Positions 15,370-24,431 of a stretch of 64,000 bases of DNA are shown one piece after another; the first letter of the stretch is position 1, and the number at the start of each line of letters is the position of its first letter. The position numbers and the translations under genes are program-made. The stretch comes from Kineosporia corallincola. GTDB taxonomy: Bacteria > Actinomycetota > Actinomycetes > Actinomycetales > Kineosporiaceae. The stretch is taken from positions 744,001 to 808,000 of the forward strand of contig NZ_JAHBAY010000001.1 of assembly GCF_018499875.1 (NCBI RefSeq), written 5' to 3'. Below the pieces are notes generated by a model. It was not told the origin of the DNA and did not search any database. It saw nothing but the letters and a program-made list of their open reading frames with translations.

Positions 15370-15969
15370 ATGTCGCAGCCGGGGGGCGGGGCACCACCGC
15401 CGACGATGAGCATGCCGGTGGTGCCGAGGCCGGACGACGACCTCGTCACCATCGGCGTGGTCATCGACATTCCGCAGCCGCACAGCGATTTCCTGCGGCA
15501 GTGCCGGGCCGACTTCGGTGACCCGCTGGCCGCGGTGATCCCGCCGCACATCACGCTGCTGCCGCCCACCCTGGTGCCGCAGGCCGACGACCAGGCGATC
15601 GAGGACCACCTGCGCGCGGTCGCCGCGGTCACCGCCCCGTTCAGCATCACCCTGGCCGGCACCGGTTCGTTCCGTCCGGTCACACCCGTCGTGTTCGTGA
15701 AGCTGGAAGACGGCGCCGAGCACTGTGCCGACCTCCAGCGCCTGCTGCGCACCGGCCCGCTGAAACGCACGCTGCCGTTCGACTACCACCCGCACATCAC
15801 CGTGGCGCACCACCTGGACGACACGGCGATGGACCGGGCCGAGGCGGCGCTCGCCGACTACCGCAGCACCGTCGGCCTGACCGGCCTGAACTTCTACGAG
15901 CACGGCCGTGACGGGGTGTGGCAGTTGCGTCGTCGATTCGCGTTCCGGGCCGACCTGACGAGCGACTAG
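15370..15969 (+). CDS. 2'-5' RNA ligase family (2H phosphoesterase) protein
   Basis: A 199-aa protein with the two HxT motifs of the 2H phosphoesterase superfamily: PPHITLLPPT (His60-Ile-Thr62) and YHPHITVAHH (His142-Ile-Thr144). They lie in two similar lobes, as in LigT/ThpR cyclic phosphodiesterases. It probably hydrolyses 2',3'-cyclic phosphate-type RNA ends or ADP-ribose cyclic phosphates; the substrate is unproven. The ATG at 15370 is used, with GGAGG (15357-15361) overlapping the trpS end; GTG at 15361 overlaps the trpS stop and is the alternative. Co-transcription with trpS is a recurrent actinobacterial arrangement. Confidence 0.88.
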   Translation: MSQPGGGAPPPTMSMPVVPRPDDDLVTIGVVIDIPQPHSDFLRQCRADFGDPLAAVIPPHITLLPPTLVPQADDQAIEDHLRAVAAVTAPFSITLAGTGSFRPVTPVVFVKLEDGAEHCADLQRLLRTGPLKRTLPFDYHPHITVAHHLDDTAMDRAEAALADYRSTVGLTGLNFYEHGRDGVWQLRRRFAFRADLTSD

Positions 15970-16060
15970 ACCGGGCAGAAGGGCCGTCCGGCCGACTCGT
16001 TACCCGGCAACTTGGTGCCCCGGCCGCGCGCAACGACCGGTTTGCTGGAAACTAAGCCGC

Positions 16061-17251
16061 GTGAGCGAGACGAGCACCCCGCCGAAGACGCCGACCAGCC
16101 TGCTCGACCGGGCCAAGAACTCGGTGCCCTGGCGCGCCTGGCAGCGCTACGGCAAGGCCCGCGGCGGCGTGCTGGCGGGCGGCATGGCGTATGCGGCGTT
16201 CTTCTCGATCTTTCCCGCGCTGGCCGTCGGCTTCACCGTGTTCGGCATGGTCGTGGGCGACGACACGAGCATGCAGAACAGCGTGATCGACGCGGTGAAC
16301 GACGGCGTGGGCACCACCGTGATCAGCCCGGTCGGCGGCAGTGGCGGCATCGTCTCGATGGACACCCTGACCGGCTCCAGCGAGCTCACCATCGCCGGCA
16401 TCATCGGTCTGGTCGGGTTCCTGTTCACCGGCCTGGGCTGGCTCGACGCGATGCGCGAGGGCATGCGCGCGATGTTCGGGCAGCCCACTCTGGAGGGCAA
16501 TTTCGTCTTCACCAAGGGCCGCGACCTCGGGGTGCTGGTCAGCATCGGCCTGCTGATGCTGGTGTCGGCGGTGGCCGGCATCTTCGTCAGCGCCTCCACC
16601 GGCGTGCTACTCGGCTGGATCGGTATCGACGAGGGCTCGACGATCGGCCGGGTGGTGCTGGGCTGCGCCGGCACATTGCTGGTGCTCGGCGTCGACATCC
16701 TGATCTTCATGCTGCTGTTCCGGCTGCTGTCCGGGGTGCTGTTGCCCAGCCACGACCTGTGGGACGCCGCTCTGTTCGGCGGGATCGGCCTGGGCATCCT
16801 GAAGCTGCTGTCCGGGGTGCTGCTGAACGGGGCCTCGGAGAACAAGTTCCTGGCCACCGCGGGAGTGGCGCTGATCCTGCTGGTCTGGCTCAACCTGGTG
16901 TGCCGGCTGACGCTGGTGGCGGCCGCCTGGGGAGCCACCGTGGCGGTCGATCGCGGTCACCTGGCCGACGTCGCGGCGCTGCCCGAGTCCACCATCACCG
17001 TGCGCACCAGCCTGGCCGGCCTGGCCTCGGCGAGCCGCCCCGCCGCCTCGGCCAACCCGGCCGCGGCCGGTGTGCGCACCGCCGTCCCGGTGCCCCCGGC
17101 GCCGTACAGCCCGGTGGTCAGCCCCCGCGCCGCGGACCGGGTGTCGATCGCGGCCGGTGCGGTGCTCGGGGCCGCGGGTCTGCTGGCGGCCCGCACGGCG
17201 GCGGGAGCGGTCCGGTCGGTGGGCAGCGTGTTCCGGCGTGACGACGACTGA
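16061..17251 (+). CDS. YihY/BrkB family integral membrane protein
   Basis: A 396-aa protein of the YihY/BrkB family (formerly called ribonuclease BN). It has about six hydrophobic helices between residues 40 and 295; GGVLAGGMAYAAFFSIFPAL is the family-typical first segment, and SGVLLP and LKLLSGVLLNGA occur later. A 100-residue Ala/Pro-rich cytoplasmic tail includes one further weakly hydrophobic stretch. Members are inner-membrane proteins of uncertain transport function. The start is GTG at 16061. It is followed by a bidirectional hairpin shared with the convergent carboxypeptidase. Confidence 0.88.
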   Translation: MSETSTPPKTPTSLLDRAKNSVPWRAWQRYGKARGGVLAGGMAYAAFFSIFPALAVGFTVFGMVVGDDTSMQNSVIDAVNDGVGTTVISPVGGSGGIVSMDTLTGSSELTIAGIIGLVGFLFTGLGWLDAMREGMRAMFGQPTLEGNFVFTKGRDLGVLVSIGLLMLVSAVAGIFVSASTGVLLGWIGIDEGSTIGRVVLGCAGTLLVLGVDILIFMLLFRLLSGVLLPSHDLWDAALFGGIGLGILKLLSGVLLNGASENKFLATAGVALILLVWLNLVCRLTLVAAAWGATVAVDRGHLADVAALPESTITVRTSLAGLASASRPAASANPAAAGVRTAVPVPPAPYSPVVSPRAADRVSIAAGAVLGAAGLLAARTAAGAVRSVGSVFRRDDD

Positions 17252-17270
17252 GCCCGCTGAACCGGGTCTT

Positions 17271-17301
17271 GCGTCGTCCCTGATTCGATCAGTGACGACG
17301 C
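17271..17301. terminator. Bidirectional hairpin between convergent genes (GACGACGC repeat type)
   Basis: GCGTCGTCCCTGAT (17271-17284) pairs with ATCAGTGACGACGC (17288-17301) with one mismatch and a 3-nt loop. It includes the stop codon of the minus-strand carboxypeptidase (17289-17291). Confidence 0.7.
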
Positions 17302-18632
17302 CGTGAACCCCGGGAGCGGGAACGGCGGGTGCTCGCCAGGAGCGGGCGCAGCCCGAACACCATGAGCAGGAACAGCACCGCGGCGATGGCGGCCAGCGGC
17401 CAGAACCGGGTGACGGACCGGGTGTCGGACGACCGGGTGCCGGTGAGTGCGGCCTTGAGGTCGTCACCGTCGCCGCTGTCGTCGTCGCCGGCCAGCCGCT
17501 CGGCCTCGGTGGACTCCGGCGAGCTGGTGGCGGTGGGGGCCACTCCCGCCACCACGCCGTCGGAGGCGGGGACGTCCGGGCCGGTCATCGCGGTCAGCTC
17601 ACCGGGTTTGACCAGGGTGCCCACCGGGTTGGCCTTCTGGCCGTTCTTGAACGCCCACTCCAGCATGTCGCCGACGGGGGTGAACACGGTGCCGTCGGTG
17701 CGCATCACCACGGCGATGTAGCTGTGGCCCTGGTAGGTGGCGCTGGCGACGTTCGAGCCCAGGGCGCTGGTGGTGTAACCGTTCTTGATGCCGGTGATGC
17801 CGGGCAGGTAGCCGAGCAGCCGGTTGTGGTTCTGCGTCTGGTAATGCTTGCGCTTGGCACCCATCGACGTTCCCTGGTCGGGGAACGAGTAGGACTGCGT
17901 GGTCATGATTTTCGCGAGCTGCTTATTCTCCAGCGCCTGCGAGCCGGCCAGCGCCAGGTCGTAGGCGCTGCTCACCTGGCCCTTCGCGTCGAGGCCGCTG
18001 GTGTTCTCGACGACCGTGTCGAAAGCGCCGATCTCCAGGGCCTTCTGGCGCATCATCTCGGTGGCCTGGCTCTGCCCGCCGACCAGGTTGCCCAGGGCGT
18101 TGGCACAGTCGTTGCCGCTGCTCATCAGCAGCCCGTGCAGCAGGTCGTCCACCGTGTACCTCGAGCCCGCGACGATGCCCACCCGGGTGCCGTCGATGTT
18201 CTCGTCCTCGGTGGTGCCGGTGTAGACCTGGTCGGTGTCCAGCTCGGGCGCCAGGGCCAGCGAGGTGAAGATCTTCAGCGTGGAGGCCGGGGCCAGCGGC
18301 ACGTGCACGTTCTTGGCGGCCAGGATCTCGCGGGTGTCCAGATCGGCGATCAGCCAGGACGCGGACTTCGGCGCGGGGGGCTGTTCCACCCCGGCCGGCA
18401 GGTCGGTGAGTGTCTTGGTGCCGATCAGGTCTTCGCCACCGACCCACGACTCGGCCTCGGGCAGCACGAACTTCTTCTTGCCGTCGGTGGACGACTTGCT
18501 GTCGGTGGACGACGGTGAGGGCGCTGCCAGCGCGGCACCTGGCGCGACCACCGTGCCCAGGGTCAGACCGGAGGCGACGGCGGTGGCGGCGATCAGCCGG
18601 AGCGCGTGGCGGGAACGGTAGGAACTGGACAT
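17289..18632 (-). CDS. dacA: D-alanyl-D-alanine carboxypeptidase (PBP5-like), membrane-anchored
   Basis: A 447-aa exported low-molecular-weight penicillin-binding protein that trims the terminal D-Ala from peptidoglycan pentapeptides. It has a signal peptide (1-36, cleavage near AALA-A), a Ser-rich linker, and the S11 catalytic motifs STLK (Ser117, Lys120) and SGN (172-174). The third motif is KNG (282-284) rather than the commoner KTG. A C-terminal transmembrane helix (FWPLAAIAAVLFLLMVFGL) and a basic tail anchor it. The ATG at 18632 begins a good signal peptide and has a TACGCT box 8 nt upstream; the longer open frame adds a non-signal-like extension. The gene symbol is by family. Confidence 0.92.
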   Translation of the reverse strand: MSSSYRSRHALRLIAATAVASGLTLGTVVAPGAALAAPSPSSTDSKSSTDGKKKFVLPEAESWVGGEDLIGTKTLTDLPAGVEQPPAPKSASWLIADLDTREILAAKNVHVPLAPASTLKIFTSLALAPELDTDQVYTGTTEDENIDGTRVGIVAGSRYTVDDLLHGLLMSSGNDCANALGNLVGGQSQATEMMRQKALEIGAFDTVVENTSGLDAKGQVSSAYDLALAGSQALENKQLAKIMTTQSYSFPDQGTSMGAKRKHYQTQNHNRLLGYLPGITGIKNGYTTSALGSNVASATYQGHSYIAVVMRTDGTVFTPVGDMLEWAFKNGQKANPVGTLVKPGELTAMTGPDVPASDGVVAGVAPTATSSPESTEAERLAGDDDSGDGDDLKAALTGTRSSDTRSVTRFWPLAAIAAVLFLLMVFGLRPLLASTRRSRSRGSRRRH

Positions 18633-18640
18633 CGGGGCTG

Positions 18641-18646
18641 AGCGTA
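18641..18646 (-). promoter_or_regulatory. -10 box for the carboxypeptidase, probably leaderless
   Basis: TACGCT on the minus strand, 8 nt before ATG 18632, without a Shine-Dalgarno in between. Confidence 0.4.
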
Positions 18647-18731
18647 CCCGGCGTTCGCGGTTGACCCGCAAGAAACAGGCGACGCCCGCGTCACGCACCG
18701 GTACCCGGTGCCGTGGGCCCGCGTGGGTGTC

Positions 18732-19958
18732 TCAGGACGCGACGGCCGCGCGGGTGCCGAGCACGGCCCGGTAGTGCCCGATCAGCTCGTCGCCCAGCAG
18801 TTCCCAGGTGTTGCGCTGCACGCCGATCCGGCCGGCCGCGCCCATCCAGCGGCGCTGTTCCGGGTCGCTCGCCAGGGCGGCCACGTTCATCCGCAGGCCG
18901 GAGTCGTCCTCCGCGCCGTAGAGCATGCCGTTGACGCCGGGGGTGACCAGGTCGAGCGGGCCGCCGGCCGCCGGGGCGACCACCGGGACGCCGCTCGCCA
19001 TCGCCTCCTGGAGGGTCTGGCCGAAGGTCTCCGCGGTGCCGGTGTGCACGAACACGTCGAGTGCGGCGAAGGTGTCGGCCAGGTCGTCGCCGTCCTGCCA
19101 GCCGAGGAACGTGGCCCCGGGCAGGGCGCGTTCCAGGGCCCTGCGGTGCGGGCCGTCGCCGGTGACCACCAGCCGCACGCCTGGCATCCCGTTCAGCGCG
19201 GCCAGGCGCTGCACCCGCTTCTCCGTGGCCAGCCGGCCGACATAGCCGACCAGCACCTCGCCGTCCGGCGCCAGCCGCTGCCGCAGCGCCTGCACCGCTT
19301 CCGTCTCCCGGCGGTCCGGGTGGAAGCGGTCGCTGTCCACCCCGCGCTGCCACAGGGACAGGCGCGGCACCGCGTGGTCACGCAGCTCGTCCATCGCCGC
19401 GCTGGAGGGGGCCAGCGTGAGGTCGGCCTGGGTGTGGATGTGCCGCACCCAGCGCCAGGCGGTGCCGGCCAGCATGCCCATCCGGTGACGCGACGCGAAA
19501 GCCGGTACGTCGGTCTGGAAAACGGCCACCGTGGGGATGCCCAGCTGCCCGGCCGCGGTCACTCCGACGGCACCCAGGACGAACGGGGAGGCAAGGTGGA
19601 CGATGTCCGGCCGGAAGCCGGCGAGCGTGCGCAGCACCTTGGAGCTGGGCATGCCGACCGGGAACTGGCGGTAGCTGAACGACGGCACGGTGATCACCTC
19701 GAACCCGGCGAAGCTCCGGGGAGCCGGGCCGGGACAGATGACCACGGCCTCGTGGCCCTGGGCGGCCAGGTGCTCCAGCACCCGGCAGACGCTGTTCGTG
19801 ACGCCGTTGCCCGTGGGCAGGAACGATTCGGCGACGATCGCGACCCGGAGCCGGCCCGGTGCGGAACCGGCGACCGGCCGGGAGACGACCGGGACGGCCC
19901 GGTCCGCACGCAACAGGTCCAGCTCGGCACGGGACCCCACCACAGACGCTCGCTGCAT
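18732..19958 (-). CDS. mgtA: GDP-mannose-dependent alpha-mannosyltransferase (MgtA-like, GT4)
   Basis: A 408-aa GT-B glycosyltransferase. RVAIVAESFLPTGNGVTNSV, then VLEHLAAQGHEAVVICPG, then PDIVHLASPFVLG and VFQTDVPAFASRH closely follow the layout of mycobacterial/corynebacterial MgtA, which mannosylates glucuronic-acid diacylglycerol at the membrane face. The C-terminal donor domain has VGYVGRLATEKRV and the E-x7-E motif in TAETFGQTLQEAMASG. The first 35 residues are an extension before the Rossmann fold, so a later start is possible. It is divergent from the gene that makes its probable donor GDP-mannose (20199). The exact acceptor lipid is inferred. Confidence 0.88.
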   Translation of the reverse strand: MQRASVVGSRAELDLLRADRAVPVVSRPVAGSAPGRLRVAIVAESFLPTGNGVTNSVCRVLEHLAAQGHEAVVICPGPAPRSFAGFEVITVPSFSYRQFPVGMPSSKVLRTLAGFRPDIVHLASPFVLGAVGVTAAGQLGIPTVAVFQTDVPAFASRHRMGMLAGTAWRWVRHIHTQADLTLAPSSAAMDELRDHAVPRLSLWQRGVDSDRFHPDRRETEAVQALRQRLAPDGEVLVGYVGRLATEKRVQRLAALNGMPGVRLVVTGDGPHRRALERALPGATFLGWQDGDDLADTFAALDVFVHTGTAETFGQTLQEAMASGVPVVAPAAGGPLDLVTPGVNGMLYGAEDDSGLRMNVAALASDPEQRRWMGAAGRIGVQRNTWELLGDELIGHYRAVLGTRAAVAS

Positions 19959-20185
19959 GGGAGAAAGCCTCGGCCGGGTGGGTGAGCGACAGGGAAGCGG
20001 CGATGGTGGACCGGGTGAACAACTACCGACCGGTGCTGTCCGGCGCGTCGGTGAAATCCGTGGTCAGGACGCTGTGGGTCCGGGGCAAGATCCCGCCGGT
20101 AACCAGCTGGTGACGGCCGAGGGTGAAGTCGGGCTCATCGGGTGTTATTCCCCGGAGATCGCCACGCGGACCTCGGCCGGGGCCC

Positions 20186-20191
20186 TACGGT
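20186..20191 (+). promoter_or_regulatory. -10 box for mannose-1-P guanylyltransferase, probably leaderless
   Basis: TACGGT lies 7 nt before GTG 20199, consistent with a transcript starting at the start codon. The 240-nt divergent interval 19959-20198 contains no open frame that looks coding. Confidence 0.4.
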
Positions 20192-20198
20192 GTTGCGG

Positions 20199-21326
20199 GT
20201 GACTGACCAAGCGAGTGAATCGTCTGCCGCCCTGCCCGGCTTCTGGGCCATCGTGCCCGCTGGTGGGGCCGGCACCCGGTTATGGCCGCTCTCCCGCCAG
20301 GCCCGTCCCAAGTTCCTGCTCGACCTCACCGGCTCCGGCCGCACCCTGCTCCAGCAGACCTGGGACCGGCTGCTGCCGCTGGCCGGCCCGGGCGGGATCA
20401 CCGTGGTCACCGGTACCGCGCACGCCGAGGCCGTCACCGAGCAGCTGCCCGGCCTGACCGGCGCCAACCTGCTGACCGAGCCCACCCCCCGGGACTCCGC
20501 CGCGGCGATCTGCCTGGCCGCCGCCGTGATCGCGCGCCGCGACCCGGACGCGGTGATCGGCTCGTTCGCGGCCGACCACGTGATCCGCAACGCCTCCGGC
20601 TTCGAGAAGGCGGTGGCCGAGGCCGTCGCCACCGCGCGGCTGGGCGAGATCGTCACCCTGGGCATCACGCCCGACCACGCGTCCACCGCGTTCGGCTACA
20701 TCCGGGTGGGCGAGTCACTCGGCCTCGACGACGCACCCTCGGCCTGCCGGGTGGAGCGGTTCGTGGAGAAGCCCGACGCCGAGACCGCGCGCACCTACTT
20801 CGACGAGGGTGTGTACCGCTGGAACGCGGGCATGTTCGTGGCCCGCGCCGACGTTCTGCTGGCCGAGCTGGAGCGCAACCGCCCCGAGCTGTACGCCGGG
20901 GTGCTGCGGATCGCCGAGGCCTGGGACACCGACGGGCGCGACGCCGCGGTGGACGAGTTCTGGCCGCAGCTGGAGAAGGTGGCCATCGACTACGCGATCG
21001 CCGAGCCCGCCGCCGAGGCCGGCCGGGTCGCCGTGGTGCCCGCCGACCTGGGCTGGGACGACATCGGTGACTGGGCCTCGCTGGCTGCCCTGCTGCCGGG
21101 CGACGCGGCGCTGAAGGTCGTGGGCGACGCCGCCCAGGTGCTCGACGTGGACTCCTCCGGCATCGCGGTGCCGGCCGGCGAGCGGCTGGTGGCGGTGCTC
21201 GGGCTGAAGGACGTCGTGGTGATCGACACCCCCTCCGCCGTGCTGGTGACCACCCGGGAATGGGCGCAGGACGTGAAGAAGGTGGTCGAGACGCTGACCC
21301 AGCTCGGGCGGCACGACCTGAGGTAG
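20199..21326 (+). CDS. manC: Mannose-1-phosphate guanylyltransferase
   Basis: A 375-aa nucleotidyltransferase making GDP-mannose from mannose-1-P and GTP. FWAIVPAGGAGTRLWPLSRQARPKF is the pyrophosphorylase signature. FAADHVI (metal Asp), RVERFVEKPD, YRWNAGMFV and DLGWDDIGDW are family hallmarks. There is no C-terminal isomerase domain; that activity is supplied by manA at 12-13 kb. GTG 20199 gives the typical short N-terminus, while GTG 20190 and an upstream ATG are less likely. It is divergent from the MgtA-like transferase. Confidence 0.95.
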   Translation: MTDQASESSAALPGFWAIVPAGGAGTRLWPLSRQARPKFLLDLTGSGRTLLQQTWDRLLPLAGPGGITVVTGTAHAEAVTEQLPGLTGANLLTEPTPRDSAAAICLAAAVIARRDPDAVIGSFAADHVIRNASGFEKAVAEAVATARLGEIVTLGITPDHASTAFGYIRVGESLGLDDAPSACRVERFVEKPDAETARTYFDEGVYRWNAGMFVARADVLLAELERNRPELYAGVLRIAEAWDTDGRDAAVDEFWPQLEKVAIDYAIAEPAAEAGRVAVVPADLGWDDIGDWASLAALLPGDAALKVVGDAAQVLDVDSSGIAVPAGERLVAVLGLKDVVVIDTPSAVLVTTREWAQDVKKVVETLTQLGRHDLR

Positions 21327-21384
21327 CCCGAATCGTCCCGCCGTGAGTCAATGCTGGAAACAGCGCTGACAACGGGGAGTCGCA

Positions 21385-22113
21385 TTGTCGCCACGGTCCG
21401 GCACCAGGGCACGCAACGACCCCGCGCAGTACGACGACCTGACCGGCGAGTGGTGGCTTCCGCACGGCAGATTCGCGGCGCTGCACTGGCTGGCCAGGGC
21501 ACGGGCGGAGCTGATCCCGCGGCCGCCCGCCCCCGGCGCCCCGCTGCTCGACATCGCCTGCGGCGCCGGTCTGCTCCAGCCGTACCTGACCGGGCGGCTG
21601 GCCGGGTGGGCACACACCGGCGTGGACCTCTCGCTGCTGTCGCTGCGCCAGGCCCGGGTGCACGGGGTGCGGGTGCTGGCCGCGGACGCCGCCCGGCTGC
21701 CGTTCGCCGACGCCTCGTTCGGCTGCGTGGTCGCCGGTGAGGTGCTGGAGCACCTGCCCGACCTGCCGGCGGCGGTCGCCGAGATCTGCCGGGTGCTGAA
21801 ACCCGGCGGCACGCTGGTGGTCGACACCCTGAACGACACCCGGTTCTGCCGCGTCGCCCTGGTCCGGATCGCCGAGCACCTGCCCGGCGGACCGCCGCCC
21901 GGCATCCACGACCCGGCCCTGCTGGTGTCGCCGCACCGCCTCGCCGCACTGCTGGCCGGGCACGGCGTGCGGCTCGGCCGGCCGGTCGGCCTGCGCCCGG
22001 CGGTCGGGCAGTACCTGGCCTGGCTGGCCCGGCGGCGCGACCACGTGACCATGCTGCCGATGTCGTCGGTCGCCGGGGTGTACCGGGCCACGGCGATCAA
22101 GGACGCCGCGTGA
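21385..22113 (+). CDS. SAM-dependent methyltransferase (UbiG-like) paired with a type III PKS
   Basis: A 242-aa class I methyltransferase with motif I LLDIACGAGLLQPYL, motif II in HTGVDLSLLSLRQA, and post-I CVVAGEVLEHLPD. LKPGGTLVVDTLN and later segments resemble UbiG/Coq3-type O-methyltransferases acting on phenolic rings. The TTG start at 21385 has GGGGAG just upstream. It overlaps the type III polyketide synthase by GTGA, so it probably methylates the pyrone or resorcinol that enzyme makes; this is inferred from coupling. Confidence 0.85.
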   Translation: MSPRSGTRARNDPAQYDDLTGEWWLPHGRFAALHWLARARAELIPRPPAPGAPLLDIACGAGLLQPYLTGRLAGWAHTGVDLSLLSLRQARVHGVRVLAADAARLPFADASFGCVVAGEVLEHLPDLPAAVAEICRVLKPGGTLVVDTLNDTRFCRVALVRIAEHLPGGPPPGIHDPALLVSPHRLAALLAGHGVRLGRPVGLRPAVGQYLAWLARRRDHVTMLPMSSVAGVYRATAIKDAA

Positions 22114-23177
22114 GCGGGTTGCGGGGGCACCGCGCGGTGATCACCGGGCAGGGTCACGCGGTGCCGGAACCGGTTCCGCAGGAAGACATCTGGCGCGAGG
22201 TGTTCGCGCCCCGGCTGAACCACGACCGGATCGCCGGGCACATCTTCCGCAGCGCCGGGATCACCACCCGGCACGCCGGCGTCGACCCGCGGCACACCGA
22301 CGTCAGCGGCTGGAGCACCGGCGACCGGATGCGCCGGTACGTCACCGAGGCGCGGGGTCTGGGCGGCGAGGCGGTGACGGCGGCGCTGGCGCAGGCCGGT
22401 CTCTCGTCGTCCGAAATTGGTTTCTTCGTGGTGGTTTCGTGCACCGGCTACGCAACGCCCGGGCTGGACATCATGATCGCCGACCAGCTCGGCATGCCCC
22501 TCGACGTGCGCCGGCTGCTGGTCGGCCACATGGGTTGCTACGCCGCGATTCCCGGGTTGCAGGCCGCCGCCGACTTCGTGCGGGCCCAGGGCCTGCCCGC
22601 GGTGCTGCTCTGCGTCGAGCTGCCCAGCCTGCACCTCCAGCGCTCCGACGACCCGGCGGACCTCCAGACCGTGGTGTCGCACGCCCTGTTCGCCGACGCC
22701 GCGGCCGCGCTGGTGATCGAGCCCGACGCCGGTGCGGGGCTGGAGCTGCTGCGCACCACCGCTGCCACCGTCCCCGGCACCGAGGCCCTGATGACCTGGG
22801 ACGTCACCGCCCACGGCTTCCGCATGGGGCTCTCCCCGAAGGTGCCCGACGTGCTCGCCGGGCAGGTCGCCGAGGCGACCGCCGAGCTGTTGACGCCCTT
22901 CGGGCACCGGGCCGGCGACGTGGCCGGCTGGGCGGTGCACCCGGGCGGGCGGCGGATCGTGGACGTCGTCCAGGAGCGGCTGCACCTGCCCGCCGAGCTG
23001 GCCGCACCGAGCCGCGAGGTGCTGGACCGGTACGGCAACTGCTCCTCGCCGACGGTGCTGCTGGTGCTGGAGTCGATCCGGCGCGGGCGGCGGCTGGAGT
23101 CCGGGGATCCCGTGGTGCTCATGGCTTTCGGGCCCGGACTGACACTGTGCAGCGCTCTTCTGAGAACGGTGTGTTAA
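22110..23177 (+). CDS. Type III polyketide synthase (chalcone/stilbene synthase family)
   Basis: A 355-aa homodimeric ketosynthase-like enzyme that extends an acyl-CoA starter with malonyl-CoA to give pyrones, resorcinols or quinones. The full catalytic triad is visible: Cys143 in GHMGCYAAIPGL, His277 in WAVHPGGRR and Asn310 in RYGNCSSPTV. The GTG start overlaps the methyltransferase stop. Malonyl-CoA would come from the acyl-CoA carboxylase genes at 46-56 kb. The product cannot be predicted, and no oxidase or prenyltransferase is adjacent, so this is a minimal two-gene pathway. Confidence 0.93.
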   Translation: MSGLRGHRAVITGQGHAVPEPVPQEDIWREVFAPRLNHDRIAGHIFRSAGITTRHAGVDPRHTDVSGWSTGDRMRRYVTEARGLGGEAVTAALAQAGLSSSEIGFFVVVSCTGYATPGLDIMIADQLGMPLDVRRLLVGHMGCYAAIPGLQAAADFVRAQGLPAVLLCVELPSLHLQRSDDPADLQTVVSHALFADAAAALVIEPDAGAGLELLRTTAATVPGTEALMTWDVTAHGFRMGLSPKVPDVLAGQVAEATAELLTPFGHRAGDVAGWAVHPGGRRIVDVVQERLHLPAELAAPSREVLDRYGNCSSPTVLLVLESIRRGRRLESGDPVVLMAFGPGLTLCSALLRTVC

Positions 23178-23240
23178 TTCCCGGACGTACTCCGTGTGGG
23201 TGCACGGCATCACACGTGGCGGGTCTATGCTCGCCAGATC

Positions 23241-24425
23241 GTGAACATTCCCGAAGTAGCCCCTCTGGTAGCGGCCTACGCCGACGAACTCATCGACGTG
23301 CGCCGTGACATCCACGCGCATCCGGAGCTCGGTTTTCAGGAGATGCGCACCACCGGGCTGGTGTTCGACCGTCTGGCGAAGGCGGGCCTGAACCCGCAGC
23401 GGCTCTCCGGCGGCACCGGGCTGTGGTGCGACATCGGTCCGGCGGGAGCGGGCCGCACCGTGGCCCTGCGCGCCGACCTGGACGCCCTGCCCCTGCCCGA
23501 CCGCTGCGAACGGCCGTGGGCGTCCACCCACGAGAACGCCGCCCACGCCTGCGGTCACGACGTGCACACCACCGCCCTGCTCGGCGCCGCGCTCGCCCTG
23601 GCCGACCTGCACGAGCGCAGCCCGCTGCCCGGCCGGGTGCGGCTGATCTTCCAGCCCGCCGAGGAGAAGATGCCCGGCGGTGCGCTGAAGGTGCTCGGCG
23701 AGGGCCTTCTCGACGGCGTCACCCGGGCCTACGGCCTGCACTGCGACCCGCGTACCGACGTCGGCCGCATCGGTTCCCGGGTGGGCCCGATCACCGCCGC
23801 CGCCGACCACGTCAGCGTCACCCTGACCGGCCAGGGCGGTCACACCTCACGCCCGCACCTCACCCAGGACGTGGTGTTCGCGCTGGCCGCCGTGGTCACC
23901 GGGGTGCCGGCCGCGCTGTCCCGTCGCGTCGACCCGCGGGCCGGTGCGTCCATGGTCTGGGGCCGGGTCAACTCGGGCGTCGCGATGAACGCCATCCCCA
24001 GCTCCGGCGAGGTGGCGGGCACCTTCCGCTGCCTCGACAGCGCGGTGTGGACCATCGCCGGCTCGATCATCACCGACACCATCCAGCAGGTGGTGCAGCC
24101 CTACGGGGTGCGGGCCGAGGTGGACTACAAGCGCGGGGTGCCGCCCACCGTCAACGACGCCGACGCGGTGGCGCTGGCCGAGGCCGCGGTGCTGGCCGAG
24201 ATCGGTGAGGGCGCACTCGAACTCACGCCGCAGAGCCTGGGCGGCGAGGACTTCGCCTGGATCCTCGAGAAGGTGCCGGGCGCGATGGTCCGGCTGGGCA
24301 CCCGCACGCCCGGCGGCGCCACCTACGACCTGCACCGGCCCGACTTCGACGTGGACGAGCGGGCGATCGGGATCGGCGCGACGTTCCTGGCGGCCACGGC
24401 GGTGCGAGACCTGTTCAGCGACTGA
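23241..24425 (+). CDS. M20 family amidohydrolase
   Basis: A 394-aa zinc-dependent M20D peptidase/amidohydrolase. DIHAHPELGFQEMRTT, RADLDALPLPD, HACGHDVHTTALLGAA, FQPAEEKMPGGA (catalytic Glu pair), GQGGHTSRPHLTQDV and the C-terminal GGEDFAWILEKVPGAM are all present. The GTG at 23241 begins the conserved part. TATGCT (23226-23231) lies 9 nt upstream and may be a -10 for a leaderless message. It follows the polyketide genes by 63 nt but need not belong to that pathway. It is a paralogue of the enzyme at 3450-4658. Confidence 0.9.
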   Translation: MNIPEVAPLVAAYADELIDVRRDIHAHPELGFQEMRTTGLVFDRLAKAGLNPQRLSGGTGLWCDIGPAGAGRTVALRADLDALPLPDRCERPWASTHENAAHACGHDVHTTALLGAALALADLHERSPLPGRVRLIFQPAEEKMPGGALKVLGEGLLDGVTRAYGLHCDPRTDVGRIGSRVGPITAAADHVSVTLTGQGGHTSRPHLTQDVVFALAAVVTGVPAALSRRVDPRAGASMVWGRVNSGVAMNAIPSSGEVAGTFRCLDSAVWTIAGSIITDTIQQVVQPYGVRAEVDYKRGVPPTVNDADAVALAEAAVLAEIGEGALELTPQSLGGEDFAWILEKVPGAMVRLGTRTPGGATYDLHRPDFDVDERAIGIGATFLAATAVRDLFSD

Positions 24426-24431
24426 GCGGGT

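Noticed and set aside
13406-15397. A 663-aa minus-strand open frame spanning the hydrolase and all of trpS
   Set aside because: Only the part from ATG 14200 has hydrolase features and a ribosome binding site; the upstream part is the complement of trpS, open because of high GC.
22110-24425. The M20 hydrolase at 23241 as part of the polyketide operon
   Set aside because: It has its own possible -10 box and a 63-nt gap, and a paralogue occurs elsewhere without such neighbours; membership is unproven.
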